DNA of 64,000 bases from Celeribacter ethanolicus. GTDB lineage: Bacteria > Pseudomonadota > Alphaproteobacteria > Rhodobacterales > Rhodobacteraceae. Made by a program: the position numbers and the translations under genes. The DNA is taken from positions 1 to 64,000 of the forward strand of contig NZ_LRUC01000014.1 of assembly GCF_001550095.1 (NCBI RefSeq). Direction: 5' to 3'. The notes under the pieces were generated by a model. It saw nothing but the letters and a program-made list of their open reading frames with translations, searched no databases and had not been told where the DNA came from. Below are positions 19,639 through 31,524 of the stretch, piece after piece (position 1 is the stretch's first letter; every line of letters begins with the position of its first letter).

Positions 19639-19677
19639 TCCGACAAAAGTCCGACACAAATCCGACGTTAATCCGAC
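19639..19677. repeat. Four TCCGAC repeats with exact 11-base period
   Basis: TCCGAC starts at 19639, 19650, 19661 and 19672, each 11 bases from the last, with AT-rich spacers. This is about one helical turn, so all copies face the same side of the DNA. They lie 144-182 bases upstream of the MaoC gene. A protein-binding array or a microsatellite-like expansion are both possible. Confidence 0.65.
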
Positions 19678-19726
19678 AGGGCAAACCGGGCCAGATCGCC
19701 CCCTTTTTGCAACTTATTTACAATAA

Positions 19727-19798
19727 TTGCGCAAACATGAAAATTTTCTTTCGCGCAATATTGTTTCTTAACTTCTTTTTCGCTATGCTGCACCGCAA
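19727..19798 (+). promoter_or_regulatory. AT-rich promoter region of the MaoC gene with TGC-type palindromes
   Basis: The stretch is AT-rich and holds the palindrome TTGCGCAA (19727-19734), GCGCAA (19753) and CTGCACCGCAA (19788-19798). TGC-rich palindromes are known targets of the PHA regulator PhaR in Paracoccus and Rhodobacter. Assigning PhaR here is speculative. Confidence 0.35.
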
Positions 19799-19820
19799 CA
19801 TCACGAAGGAATCGGAGATC

Positions 19821-20264
19821 ATGTTGGACAATCAGCCGCGCGGCACCATCTGCATCGAAGACATCGAGATCGGCATGACGCGCTCCCTGCGCAAAACCAT
19901 CACCGATCATGACATCGAACTGTTCGGCGAGGTTTCGACCGACCGCAATCCGGTGCATTTCGACGACGCCTATGCCGAGGATACGATTTTCGAGGGACGC
20001 ATTGCCCATGGCATGCTGACCGCCGGGCTGATCTCTGCCGTGATCGGCGAACAGCTTCCGGGGCATGGCACGATTTACATGGGGCAAACCCTCAAGTTTC
20101 TTGCCCCTGTGCGCCCCGGCGACACGGTGCTCGCAGAAGTGACAGTGACCGACATCCAGCACGCGAAACGCCGGGTTGCCCTTGATTGTCGCTGCACCGT
20201 GGGCGATACCGTGGTCCTGAAAGGCGAGGCCATGGTGCTTGCGCCCAGCAAAAAGTTCGACTGA
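19821..20264 (+). CDS. MaoC-family (R)-specific enoyl-CoA hydratase-like protein
   Basis: A hot-dog fold protein of 147 residues. The catalytic Asp and His lie in the segment DRNPVHFDDAYAEDT, followed by GRIAHGMLTAGLIS, the standard MaoC/PhaJ pattern. Such enzymes hydrate enoyl-CoA to (R)-3-hydroxyacyl-CoA, for example for polyhydroxyalkanoate synthesis. The start is the ATG at 19821, preceded by GGAGATC; the frame is open further upstream but lacks a site. The upstream DNA holds an unusual repeat array. It lies 30 bases before ribF on the same strand. Confidence 0.88.
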   Translation: MLDNQPRGTICIEDIEIGMTRSLRKTITDHDIELFGEVSTDRNPVHFDDAYAEDTIFEGRIAHGMLTAGLISAVIGEQLPGHGTIYMGQTLKFLAPVRPGDTVLAEVTVTDIQHAKRRVALDCRCTVGDTVVLKGEAMVLAPSKKFD

Positions 20265-20294
20265 CGACGCGGGGGCTGCCTCGCGAGGAGCCCC

Positions 20295-21221
20295 ATGCAG
20301 ATCTACACGCACTGGACCGACATTCCCGACGAGGCCAAAGGCTGTTCCGCGGCCATTGGCAATTTCGACGGCGTCCATCGTGGCCACCGCCATGTGATCG
20401 ACCTTGCCCGCGCCCATGGCCCGCTGGGCATCGTCACCTTCGAACCGCATCCGCGTGAATTTTTCGCCCCCGGCGCCCCGCCCTTCCGCCTGATGAACGC
20501 CGAGTCGAAAGCCAACCGTCTGGCGAAACTCGGTGTCGAACGCCTGTTCCAACTGCCCTTCAACGCCGATCTCGCCGCCAAGACGCCAGAGCAATTCGCC
20601 CGCGAGATCCTGGTCGAGGGGCTGGGCCTCAAACATGTGGTGGTCGGCGCGGATTTCTGTTTCGGCGCGAAACGCGCGGGCACGGTCGAAGAGCTGAAAT
20701 GTTTCGGTGCGCAGATGGGGTTCGAGGTCACCGTGGCCGAGCTTCTGAAAACCGACAGCGGCGTATCCTCCTCCTCGGCGATCCGCGCCGCGCTGGCCGA
20801 AGGAGATCCCCGCCGCGCGCAAGAGATGCTGGGCCACTGGCACCGCATCGAGGGCAAGGTGAACCATGGCGACAAGCGCGGCCGCGACCTCGGCTTTCCA
20901 ACGGCGAACATGTCGATCGACGGGCTGCACGCGCCGAAATTCGGCGTCTATGCCGTGCTCGTCGATGTGCTCACCGGCCCGCACAAGGGCCATTACCAGG
21001 GCGCGGCCTCACTCGGTGTCAAACCGACCTTTGGTGCGAACCTGCCCTGTCTCGAGACCTTCATCTTTGATTTCAAAGGCGATCTTTACGACGAACATCT
21101 CTCCATCGCCTTCGTGGATTATCTCCGTCCCGAGCTGGTGTTCACGGGCCTCGATCCCCTGATCGAGCAGATGAACGCCGATTGCGATCAGGCGCGGGAG
21201 ATCCTCGGGGCGCTGGAATGA
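20295..21221 (+). CDS. ribF: Bifunctional riboflavin kinase/FAD synthetase RibF
   Basis: This enzyme of 308 residues makes FMN from riboflavin and then FAD. The N-terminal FAD synthetase domain has IGNFDGVHRGHRHVI, a nucleotidyltransferase HxGH-like motif, at about 22-36 and later SSSSAIRAAL. The C-terminal flavokinase domain has HGDKRGRDLGFPTANM at about 193-208 and ELVFTGLDPLIEQM near the end. Its TGA overlaps the ATG of the next gene, so translation of the two is coupled. Confidence 0.95.
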   Translation: MQIYTHWTDIPDEAKGCSAAIGNFDGVHRGHRHVIDLARAHGPLGIVTFEPHPREFFAPGAPPFRLMNAESKANRLAKLGVERLFQLPFNADLAAKTPEQFAREILVEGLGLKHVVVGADFCFGAKRAGTVEELKCFGAQMGFEVTVAELLKTDSGVSSSSAIRAALAEGDPRRAQEMLGHWHRIEGKVNHGDKRGRDLGFPTANMSIDGLHAPKFGVYAVLVDVLTGPHKGHYQGAASLGVKPTFGANLPCLETFIFDFKGDLYDEHLSIAFVDYLRPELVFTGLDPLIEQMNADCDQAREILGALE

Positions 21222-21667
21222 GCAAGCGCCCCCGGTTCTGGGAAACCGTTCCGCTCGCCAAGATGACCGAAGACGAGTGGGAAGCGCTTTGCGACGGCTG
21301 CGGCAAATGTTGCCTCAACAAGATCGAAGACGCGGACACCGGCGAGGTGTTCCTGACCCGCGTCGCCTGTCGCCTTCTGGACGATTATTCCTGCCAATGC
21401 GGGCAATACGAAATTCGCAAACGTCTCGTCCCAGAGTGCATTCAACTCACCCCCGAGAACATCGCCGATCACGCCTATTGGATGCCCGCCACCTGTGCCT
21501 ATCGGCTGTTGTGGCAGGGACGCACCCTGCCCGACTGGCACCCGCTTCTGACCGGCGATCCGGAGAGCGTTCATGCCGCAGGCATTTCCGTCCGCGGCAT
21601 GACCGTGCCGGAGTTTGAGGTCGACGAGGAGGATTGGGAGGACCATATCATCGAGGAGCCCAACTGA
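21218..21667 (+). CDS. YcgN-type cysteine cluster protein
   Basis: A 149-residue protein of the YkgJ/YcgN zinc-or-iron-chelating cysteine cluster family. Its cysteines lie in DGCGKCCLNK, ACRLLD, CQCGQYEIR, PECIQL and TCAYRLL. The start is the ATG at 21218, which overlaps the ribF stop by four bases (ATGA). Its stop overlaps the start of the threonine aldolase gene (TGATG). The molecular function of the family is not established. The tight coupling suggests the three genes form one transcript. Confidence 0.85.
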   Translation: MSKRPRFWETVPLAKMTEDEWEALCDGCGKCCLNKIEDADTGEVFLTRVACRLLDDYSCQCGQYEIRKRLVPECIQLTPENIADHAYWMPATCAYRLLWQGRTLPDWHPLLTGDPESVHAAGISVRGMTVPEFEVDEEDWEDHIIEEPN

Positions 21668-22704
21668 TGTTTTTCGGATCCGACAACACCTCCGGCGTGC
21701 ACCCCAAACTCATGGAAGCGCTGGCGAAGGCCAATGACGGCTATGCCGCGCCCTATGCGAATGACCTTTGGACGGCCGAGCTGACCGAGCGGCTGCGCGA
21801 CATGTTTCAGGCCCCCGATGCGCTGGTCTATCCGATGACCTCCGGCACGGGGACCAACGCCGCGCTTCTGGCCGCAATGACCCCGCCCTGGGGCATCATC
21901 TATTGCCACAAGACCGCGCATATCGAGGTCGACGAGCGCAATTCCGTGCCGTTCTATTCGGGCGGGGCCAAGCTCAAACTCATGACAGGCGAAGGCAGCC
22001 GGATGACCCCGGAGGAGCTGCGCCAAGCGGTGATCAACGACAGCTCCAAGGACGATGTGCACGCCAGCCCGCCCGCCGCCGTCTCGCTGACCAACCTCAC
22101 CGAGTTTGGCGAGTTCTACCGCCCGGCCGACATCGCGGCCCTTGCAGAGGCCTCCCGCCTGCCGCTGCATTTCGATGGCGCGCGGTTTGCCAATGCCATG
22201 GCGGCCAGTGGTGCCACTCCTTGGGAAATGACCCGCGAACTGGCGACACTGTCGCTGGGGGCGACGAAAACCGGGGCGATGGGGGCCGAGGCCGCCGTTT
22301 TGTTTGACCCGAGTTACAAAGAGGCGTTCGAGAGCCAGCGCATGCGCGGTGGGCATAACCTGTCGAAAGCGCGCTATATTTCGGCGCAGATGCTGGCGTG
22401 GCTCGAAGGTGATCTCTGGCTTGAGCTGGCGACGCAGGCCAATGCTATGGGTGCGCGTCTGGCGCAGGGTATTTCGGAAATCGGCGGCGAACTGGCTTAC
22501 AAGGTCGAGGGCAATCTGGTCTTCGCCCGCCTGCCCCGCAAGATGCATGTGAAAGCCAAGGCCAAGGGTGCGGTCTATAACATGTGGGGGCCGGGCACCG
22601 CGCTCACCGGCGATCCGGACGCGCCGCTTCTGGCGCGTTTCGTGGCAAGCTGGTCCACGACCGAGGCCGATGTCGATGCGCTTCTGGCTGCGTTGAGCGA
22701 CTGA
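21667..22704 (+). CDS. Low-specificity L-threonine aldolase
   Basis: A PLP-dependent aldolase of 345 residues that cleaves threonine to glycine and acetaldehyde. It begins with FGSDNTSGVHPKLMEALA, has FDGARFANAMAA in the middle and the PLP lysine in LGATKTGAMGAEA. The start is the ATG at 21667, overlapping the upstream stop. It is the last gene of the ribF transcript and is convergent with the DsbA-like gene 38 bases away. Confidence 0.88.
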   Translation: MFFGSDNTSGVHPKLMEALAKANDGYAAPYANDLWTAELTERLRDMFQAPDALVYPMTSGTGTNAALLAAMTPPWGIIYCHKTAHIEVDERNSVPFYSGGAKLKLMTGEGSRMTPEELRQAVINDSSKDDVHASPPAAVSLTNLTEFGEFYRPADIAALAEASRLPLHFDGARFANAMAASGATPWEMTRELATLSLGATKTGAMGAEAAVLFDPSYKEAFESQRMRGGHNLSKARYISAQMLAWLEGDLWLELATQANAMGARLAQGISEIGGELAYKVEGNLVFARLPRKMHVKAKAKGAVYNMWGPGTALTGDPDAPLLARFVASWSTTEADVDALLAALSD

Positions 22705-22742
22705 ATGAGGGCGGGTTTCCCCACCCCTCTGCGCCCTGCGCC

Positions 22743-23354
22743 TCAGAGCGTCCCGAGATAGTCGTCCAACATCTCCAAACGATCCTGCCCCCAGAACCGC
22801 TCGTCCGTGTCGGTAACGATGAAGAAGGGGGAGCCGAACACCCCCGCCGTCATCGCGTCTTCGAGATTGCGTGGGTAAAGCTCCGCCCCTGTCAGCATAC
22901 CGGTCATCGACAGCATCGGATCGAAGCCCGCGTCTTTCAGCGCCGCGGTGATGACCGCATCCTCGGAAATGTCCTTGTCATCGCGCCACATTGCAGCGGA
23001 CAAGCCGTTCACCAGTTTGCCGAGATCGCCTTCGCTTCCATTGCGCACCGCCTCCTGCGCCGCGATCAGCGCATAGGAGGCCGGGGCCACATTCGTCGGC
23101 CAGAAGGGGGGCGTGAGGTTCATCGGCAGACCGGATTTTGCCTTGAAGCGCTTCAGCTCCTGCATCCGGTAGACCTTGCGGCCCTCGGGACGTTCGGAGG
23201 GGCGTGGCGCTCCGAGACGATCAAACGCCGTCAGCAGATCGAAGGGCTTGTACGTGACAGTCGCCCCATGTTTTTCCGCGATCTTTTCGAGCCGTCCGTC
23301 CGAGAGATAGATCCACGCAGACAAAAATGAAAAATAATAGTCGATATGTGCCAT
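22743..23354 (-). CDS. DsbA-family oxidoreductase / 2-hydroxychromene-2-carboxylate isomerase-like
   Basis: A thioredoxin-fold protein of 203 residues resembling GST-kappa and the aromatic-pathway isomerase NahD. The N-terminus MAHIDYYFSFLSAWIYLSDG lacks a Cys-x-x-Cys pair and carries Ser in the active-site loop, as in the kappa/HCCA group. GVFGSPFFIVTD and FWGQDRLEMLDDYL are the family's C-terminal motifs. The start is the ATG at 23354. No aromatic degradation genes are near, so its true substrate is open. Confidence 0.85.
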   Translation of the reverse strand: MAHIDYYFSFLSAWIYLSDGRLEKIAEKHGATVTYKPFDLLTAFDRLGAPRPSERPEGRKVYRMQELKRFKAKSGLPMNLTPPFWPTNVAPASYALIAAQEAVRNGSEGDLGKLVNGLSAAMWRDDKDISEDAVITAALKDAGFDPMLSMTGMLTGAELYPRNLEDAMTAGVFGSPFFIVTDTDERFWGQDRLEMLDDYLGTL

Positions 23355-23466
23355 TTGCTCTCTCCCGGCGCCGCATGATGTTTGCAAGAAGCTAGCGGGG
23401 TGGTAAGCGGTGTCAACGTTACGATTCCGTGACGGCCAGGCCGAAAATCACCCCGGGAAAGCTGCT

Positions 23467-24483
23467 ATGCCCATGACTCACGAGCCCAAACTCATCGCCG
23501 GTAATGCCAACCGCACCCTCGCCAATGCCATCGCGCGCCGCCTCTCCATGCATCGCGGCATGTCGATCGACCTCTGCGACGCGCGTGTCGAGCGGTTCAA
23601 CGATGGCGAGATCTTCGTCGAGGTCTACGAAAACGTGCGCGGCGAGGACATGTTCGTCGTTCAGCCGACCTCAAACCCGGCGAACGACAATCTCATGGAG
23701 CTTCTGATCATCACCGACGCGCTGCGCCGCTCGTCTGCCGGTCGCATCACCGCCGTGGTGCCCTATTTCGGCTATGCCCGTCAGGACCGCCGCACCAAGG
23801 CGCGCACACCGATCTCCGCGAAACTCGTCGCCAATATGATGGTCGAAGCGGGCATCGAACGCGTTCTCACCCTCGATCTGCACGCGACGCAGATCCAGGG
23901 CTTCTTCGACATCCCGGTGGACAACCTCTACGCCTCGCCGGTCTTCGCCCTCGACATCAAGCACAATTTCAAGGACGGCATGGACGACATCATGATCGTC
24001 TCCCCGGACGTCGGCGGCGTGGCCCGCGCCCGTGAGCTTGCCAAGCGGATCGACGCGCCGCTGTCCATCGTCGACAAGCGCCGCGAGAAACCCGGTGAGG
24101 TCGCCGAGATGACCGTCATCGGCAACGTCGAAGGCAAGAAATGCATCATCGTGGATGACCTTGTCGACACCGCCGGCACGCTCTGCAAGGCCGCCGATCT
24201 TCTGATGGATCACGGCGCCGCCGAAGTGCACGCCTATATTTCCCATGGCGTTCTCTCCGGCCCGGCGGTCGAACGCGTGACCAATTCGCGCCTGTCCTCG
24301 CTGGTGATCACCGACTCGATCGAGGCCAATGATTCGGTCGCCAAGTGCAAGAACATCCGCGTGGTCCCCACCGCGCCGCTGTTCGCACAGGCGATCATCA
24401 ACACCTGGAACGGTACTTCCGTGTCCTCTCTCTTCGAAGACAAGACGCTGATCCCGCTCTACGAGGGCGTGTATCACCCGTAA
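23467..24483 (+). CDS. prs: Ribose-phosphate pyrophosphokinase
   Basis: This makes PRPP from ribose 5-phosphate and ATP for nucleotide, His and Trp synthesis. It has 338 residues, with [18 protein letters not shown] near the start, [16 protein letters not shown] (ATP site), [18 protein letters not shown] and the PRPP-binding loop [14 protein letters not shown]. The start is the ATG at 23467, preceded by GGGAAAGCTGCT; an in-frame frame extension upstream is not supported. It is monocistronic, followed by a strong terminator. Confidence 0.97.
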   Translation: MPMTHEPKLIAGNANRTLANAIARRLSMHRGMSIDLCDARVERFNDGEIFVEVYENVRGEDMFVVQPTSNPANDNLMELLIITDALRRSSAGRITAVVPYFGYARQDRRTKARTPISAKLVANMMVEAGIERVLTLDLHATQIQGFFDIPVDNLYASPVFALDIKHNFKDGMDDIMIVSPDVGGVARARELAKRIDAPLSIVDKRREKPGEVAEMTVIGNVEGKKCIIVDDLVDTAGTLCKAADLLMDHGAAEVHAYISHGVLSGPAVERVTNSRLSSLVITDSIEANDSVAKCKNIRVVPTAPLFAQAIINTWNGTSVSSLFEDKTLIPLYEGVYHP

Positions 24484-24506
24484 CTCCGGTGTCATGGTCA
24501 CGAGAA

Positions 24507-24538
24507 AGGCGCGCAGGACCTCCTGACGCGCCTTTTTT
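24507..24538 (+). terminator. Terminator after prs
   Basis: A stem built from GGCGCG-CAGGA and TCCTG-ACGCGCC, followed by six T. Confidence 0.9.
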
Positions 24539-24555
24539 CATGCCGGATCGGTCGA

Positions 24556-24903
24556 TCAGAGGTCCCAGTCGTCCTCATGGCGCACCGCCCCGAAGGCGGT
24601 CCAGTCGGCGCGCACACGGGCGATCTTGGTATCCCCCCAGGTGCGAAAGACGATGACGAAACCGTCCTCCGTGACCATCTCGGCGGAGATGTCGACGCGG
24701 TGATTGGTCGAATGGTCGATGTCCAGCATCGACAGGCTCACCTGCACCAGGGGCGGTCGCATGAAAGCCTCGTCGAATTCCACGACCCGTCGCAGCTCGC
24801 GCGGGCCCTTGCCGGTCCACATGGCTCCGCCGTCCTGGAAATCGGAAAAAAGCACAAAGGATCCCTGCGTGATCCCGAGCTGATGGCTGTCAATTCTCAA
24901 CAT
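24556..24903 (-). CDS. H-type lectin domain protein, 115 residues
   Basis: The whole protein resembles one H-type lectin domain, the carbohydrate-binding fold first seen in snail agglutinin. The pattern is FVLFSDFQDGGAMWTG, then a run of hydrophobic strands with PPLVQVSLSMLDIDHSTN, and finally FRTWGDTKIARVRADW. No signal peptide or membrane segment is visible. Single-domain H-type lectins occur in Rhodobacterales, with an unknown ligand. It stands alone between prs and a MazG-like gene. Confidence 0.8.
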   Translation of the reverse strand: MLRIDSHQLGITQGSFVLFSDFQDGGAMWTGKGPRELRRVVEFDEAFMRPPLVQVSLSMLDIDHSTNHRVDISAEMVTEDGFVIVFRTWGDTKIARVRADWTAFGAVRHEDDWDL

Positions 24904-24987
24904 CGGTCTTTTTGATCTTGTCCCCCGCGCTCAGACTGCCTCGAAACGCCCAGGAAAGGAAAGAGGGAAAAGTCGCCCCTGCCCTTG

Positions 24988-25341
24988 CTAAAACTGCGGT
25001 TTCCCAGCGTGTTTGGCGCGAATTCTGGCGATGATTGCGGGGCTTTCGATGCGGGACAGCTCTTTTTCCGCCTCATGTGCAAGGTCGATGCCATGGGTCG
25101 CACAAAGCGAAGCGAGCGTCACCATGACCCCACCGATTTCCTGTGGCGCATCGCCTTGAGGGCGGGAAAACACATAATCGACCAGTTCGTGGGCAAACGT
25201 CCGGCTCGCCCCCAGCGATTGCACCAGTTCCAGCGCTTCTTCCAGAAACCGTCGGTTGCGCTCTGCCGCATCCATCGCGATCTCTTCGCCGAAACAGGTC
25301 AGCACCCAGTCATGCACCGCATCTTGAAATTTCTTGTCCAT
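24988..25341 (-). CDS. MazG-like nucleotide pyrophosphohydrolase-type protein
   Basis: An all-alpha protein of 117 residues. The sequence NRRFLEEALELVQSLG matches the ExxE metal motif of the MazG/HisE/dUTPase-like superfamily, and PQEIGGVMVTLASLCATHGID fits the second metal-binding helix. Such proteins hydrolyse nucleoside triphosphates to monophosphates. The start is the ATG at 25341, with GAAGGGATGG upstream. It lies just after the terminator of the ATP synthase operon. The exact substrate is unknown. Confidence 0.72.
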   Translation of the reverse strand: MDKKFQDAVHDWVLTCFGEEIAMDAAERNRRFLEEALELVQSLGASRTFAHELVDYVFSRPQGDAPQEIGGVMVTLASLCATHGIDLAHEAEKELSRIESPAIIARIRAKHAGKPQF

Positions 25342-25358
25342 CAAACCATCCCTTCAAA

Positions 25359-25390
25359 CAAAAAGGCCCCGCATCGCGCAGGGCCTTTCC
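25359..25390 (-). terminator. Terminator of the ATP synthase operon
   Basis: AAAGGCCC and GGGGCCTTTTT arms surround a GC-rich loop. On the minus strand the stem ends in a T-run about 20 bases after the atpC stop. Confidence 0.85.
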
Positions 25391-25410
25391 AATTCCGTAT
25401 CGACATCCAA

Positions 25411-25818
25411 TCAGAGATTGGTGTGGAACCCGAGGTCCTCGGCGATGTGCACGAGATCGGCGAGGAAGGAATGCGTTTCCGCCTGTTCTTCCTGCGTCGC
25501 CTTGTTGTGCTCGGCGCGGGCCTGCGTGATCATCTCGTTGACGATCTCCTGGGACATTTCCCCGCGCGGCAAAGCCACCTCGGCCAGCACGGAAATATGT
25601 TCGGGAGACAGCTCGGCGAAACCGCCGGTCACGATGAACTCCAGCTCGCCCTCCGGCCCGATCGCGATCAGGCGACCGGGGCGCAGGGTGAGGATGGTGG
25701 GCTCATGGCCCGCCATCGCAGTCAGACGACCTTCGGAACCCGGGATCTGGACCTGCTCCACAGTCAGAGACGCAAGTTTGCGCTCGGGAGAGACGAGATC
25801 GAATTGGACTGTAGCCAT
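25411..25818 (-). CDS. atpC: F1F0 ATP synthase epsilon subunit
   Basis: The epsilon subunit of F1, 135 residues. It has the beta-sandwich N-terminal domain (VQFDLVSPERKLASLTVEQV, GHEPTILTLRPG) and a short helical C-terminus. It couples the rotor to the catalytic head and inhibits ATP hydrolysis. It is the last gene of the operon, 24 bases after atpD, with a strong AAGGAGG site before its ATG. Confidence 0.95.
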   Translation of the reverse strand: MATVQFDLVSPERKLASLTVEQVQIPGSEGRLTAMAGHEPTILTLRPGRLIAIGPEGELEFIVTGGFAELSPEHISVLAEVALPRGEMSQEIVNEMITQARAEHNKATQEEQAETHSFLADLVHIAEDLGFHTNL

Positions 25819-25842
25819 AATCGGCCTCCTTCCGGGTTACTG

Positions 25843-27333
<1,491 letters not shown>

Positions 27334-27371
27334 TTACGGCACGGTCACGCGCCGCACGTGAGACTTGAGAG

Positions 27372-28121
27372 CTAAGTTATATCATACCAGCCGCCAGGGA
27401 TTTGCACCTCTCCGGTTGTACAGAACAGCTTACGCCCGGGGTAGATTTTCGAGTACTTCCCGAGGAACGCTTTCCTGCATTGCCGAAACGACTTCCCACG
27501 TGCGGCATTGCCGTCGTGCCGCAGGTGGAAATCAATCGCATACGCGCTTCCACCGGCAAGCTCCGCCATCGAACAGAGGTCCGCCCCGTAGTAATGGAAC
27601 CCGGACAGATCGTAGGACGAGAACACCGGGCTCTCGCGCTTCGTGACGATGAAACATTCGTCCAGCGACTCGACGCGCCCCGGCATCTCGCCATGCCGAC
27701 GGTCCTTGCCGTATTTGTCCGTGATGCGCAGGATCTGGTGACGGGATTGCCCGTTGTCCTGCCGCCACGCACAGCCCGCGACACCTGCGACCAGCCAACG
27801 CGGGTCATGCTGTTCCAGCTCTTCGAGCGCCTCGACGAGACGATCGAAACCGTGGTCGATGAGGACGATGTCCTCATGGCAGTAGATGATATACTTGCCA
27901 CGACATTCGCCATACAGCCGCTTGTGCCAGTTGTAGCCGTCGAACTCGTTGCGCGCCCGGTTGTCGGCAACCAGAAACTCCGAGTTCTCAGTGGTGAACC
28001 CAAACTCTGCGAAGGACGTCAGGAGGTTGTCGTACCGCGCCATGTCACGCACCAACGAGCACACGGAGAACGTGTACTCATGGTCCATTTCAGGCTCAAA
28101 ATATCGCGGTACGACAGACAA
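27372..28121 (-). CDS. Glycosyltransferase-like protein inserted in the atp operon
   Basis: A 249-residue protein resembling the GT-A type glycosyltransferase family with StrF-like members. It has SVCSLVRDMARYDNLLTSFA, VADNRARNEFDGYN (ARNEF as the nucleotide-sugar motif) and YIIYCHEDIVLIDHGFDRLV, in which HEDI takes the DxD position. The start is a TTG at 28121 with GGAG upstream, and an ATG at 28088 is an alternative. It begins 16 bases after the atpG stop, inside the canonical atpHAGDC order, so it should be transcribed with the ATP synthase. A role in ATP synthase function is not implied by the sequence. I am sure of the fold type but not of the substrate. Confidence 0.75.
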   Translation of the reverse strand: MSVVPRYFEPEMDHEYTFSVCSLVRDMARYDNLLTSFAEFGFTTENSEFLVADNRARNEFDGYNWHKRLYGECRGKYIIYCHEDIVLIDHGFDRLVEALEELEQHDPRWLVAGVAGCAWRQDNGQSRHQILRITDKYGKDRRHGEMPGRVESLDECFIVTKRESPVFSSYDLSGFHYYGADLCSMAELAGGSAYAIDFHLRHDGNAARGKSFRQCRKAFLGKYSKIYPGRKLFCTTGEVQIPGGWYDIT

Positions 28122-28137
28122 TCCCTACTCCACCCAT

Positions 28138-29010
28138 CTAGAGCGCTTCAGCGCCCGAAATGATTTCGATCAGCTCGTTGGTGATCACGGCCTGACGCGA
28201 ACGGTTGTACTCGATCGTCAGCTTGTCGATCATGTCGCCCGCGTTGCGCGTCGCGTTGTCCATGGCGGACATCCGAGCGCCCTGTTCGGAGGCGGCATTC
28301 TCGAGCAGAGCCGAGAAGATCTGCGTGGCCACACCGCGCGGCAGAAGATCGGCAAGGATGCCTTCCTCGGAGGGCTCGTAATCGTAGAGCGCGCTCACCG
28401 CACCCTCTTCGACTTCGTAAGCCGCCGGGATGATCTGCTGGGCGGTCGGAACCTGCGTCACGACGTTCTCGAACTTCGCGTAGAAGATCGTCGCCACGTC
28501 GAACTCGCCCGCGTCGAATTTCGCCAGAAGATCCTTTGCGATCTCCTGTGCGTTGACGTAGCCGACTTTCTTGACCTCGGTGAGGTCCACGTGACCGACG
28601 AACAGGTCCGCATAATCCCGCTTGAGCTGCTCACGGCCTTTCTTGCCGACGGTGAGAATTTTCACCGTCTTGCCAGCCGCCAGAAGCTCCTTGATGCGGG
28701 TGCGCGCCAGCTTCACGATATTCGTGTTGAAGCCGCCGCACAGACCCTTCTCGGACGTCATGACGACGAGCATCTGCACATCGTCCTTGCCGGTCCCGGC
28801 GAGAAGCCGGGGCGCGGTATCGGAGCCACCGACCGATGCCGACAGCGCACCCAGCACAGCGTTGAACCGCTCTGCATAGGGGCGCGAGGCCTCGGCCGCA
28901 TCCTGTGCCCGCCGCAGTTTCGCGGCGGCCACCATCTGCATGGCCTTGGTGATCTTGCGGGTCGATTTGACCGACGAGATCCTGTTTTTGAGATCCTTGA
29001 GGCTGGGCAT
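28138..29010 (-). CDS. atpG: F1F0 ATP synthase gamma subunit
   Basis: The central rotor shaft of F1, 290 residues. It starts with [20 protein letters not shown] and ends with [19 protein letters not shown], both highly conserved. The start ATG at 29010 is preceded by AAGGACGCTTAG. It lies 17 bases after atpA and just before the inserted glycosyltransferase-like gene. Confidence 0.96.
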   Translation of the reverse strand: MPSLKDLKNRISSVKSTRKITKAMQMVAAAKLRRAQDAAEASRPYAERFNAVLGALSASVGGSDTAPRLLAGTGKDDVQMLVVMTSEKGLCGGFNTNIVKLARTRIKELLAAGKTVKILTVGKKGREQLKRDYADLFVGHVDLTEVKKVGYVNAQEIAKDLLAKFDAGEFDVATIFYAKFENVVTQVPTAQQIIPAAYEVEEGAVSALYDYEPSEEGILADLLPRGVATQIFSALLENAASEQGARMSAMDNATRNAGDMIDKLTIEYNRSRQAVITNELIEIISGAEAL

Positions 29011-29027
29011 CTAAGCGTCCTTCAGGA

Positions 29028-30565
<1,538 letters not shown>

Positions 30566-30566
<1 letters not shown>

Positions 30567-31126
30567 TATCCGACCTCTTTCATTGCATTCTGGAGGGAGT
30601 TGAGCTTGGAGGCGATCGAGGTGTCGATCATCTTCGAGCCCACCTTAACGACAAGACCGCCGATGATGGCTTCATCCACGGTCGCATTGATGTTCACGGT
30701 CTTGCCAAATTTCTCGGAGAGGGTCTTGGCAAGTTTGGTGGTCTGCGTCTTGGTCAACGCCTTGGCGGAAGTCACCTCGGCGGTCACTTCGCCGCGCGCC
30801 TCGGCCAGCAGATCGCCAAGCTTGGCGACGAGCTGCGGCAGGACGAACAGACGGCGGTTTTGCGCCATCAGCCCGAGCGTGCCGGTGACGATGCCGGAGA
30901 GACCGGCCTTTGCGGCAATCGCCTTGATCGCGGCTTCAAGCTCTTCGCGGGTATAGACCGGCGAAGTGATCAAAGCCTTGAGATCGTCGCTCTCGGCGAG
31001 CGCGGAAGACAGCGTCGCCACGTCCCCCTCGAGCGCCGCGATGGCATTGCTTTCCTTGGCCAGTTCAAAAACGGCCGTTGCGTAACGGACGGCGATGCCG
31101 CCGGAGATCGAAGCTGGTTCGGACAC
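30566..31126 (-). CDS. atpH: F1F0 ATP synthase delta subunit
   Basis: The delta (OSCP) subunit connecting F1 to the stator, 186 residues. It has the conserved [15 protein letters not shown] at the N-terminus and the [20 protein letters not shown] block at the C-terminus. I chose the GTG at 31126, because GGAAGG lies 6 bases upstream, over a GTG at 31132 that would abut the ribosome site. It is first in the operon. The F0 subunits are not in this window, as usual in alphaproteobacteria. Confidence 0.93.
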
Positions 31127-31524
31127 GTCCACCCTTCCGATGTCTTAGGGCCCGTCCCCGGTCGCCCCTTGCGGGATCTCGTGTCGGGAATGAGCAGCTT
31201 GATTGACCCGCGCAGCACACGCAGGCAACAAAATCAGCGTGGATGTAGCAGAGCCCAGACCATGCCGCAACCTTGTTACGACAGTTTAGCGCCAACACTG
31301 GCAAACTTGCTTTGTTTGGATTTCAGCGGCTTAGGCGGAAACCACCGCCGGGGCGCAAAAAAATTTCACACAGGATACGGAAGGCCTTCACGGATTCGTG
31401 CGATTCCCCTCTCCGCGCCCCATTTTCGCCGCCTTGGGACGGTTGCCCGACAGCCTCGAAAATCCGTAACCGACGGGCGGAATTCACGGCAATATGGTGC
31501 CGTTTCCGTTCTTTGCTGCGGGCG
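31127..31524. other. Region upstream of the ATP synthase operon
   Basis: About 400 bases lie between atpH and the convergent-side methyltransferase stop, and must hold the atp promoter. I see no gene with coding character, no clear hairpin terminator and no recognisable operator. A poly-A tract lies near 31360. Confidence 0.4.
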
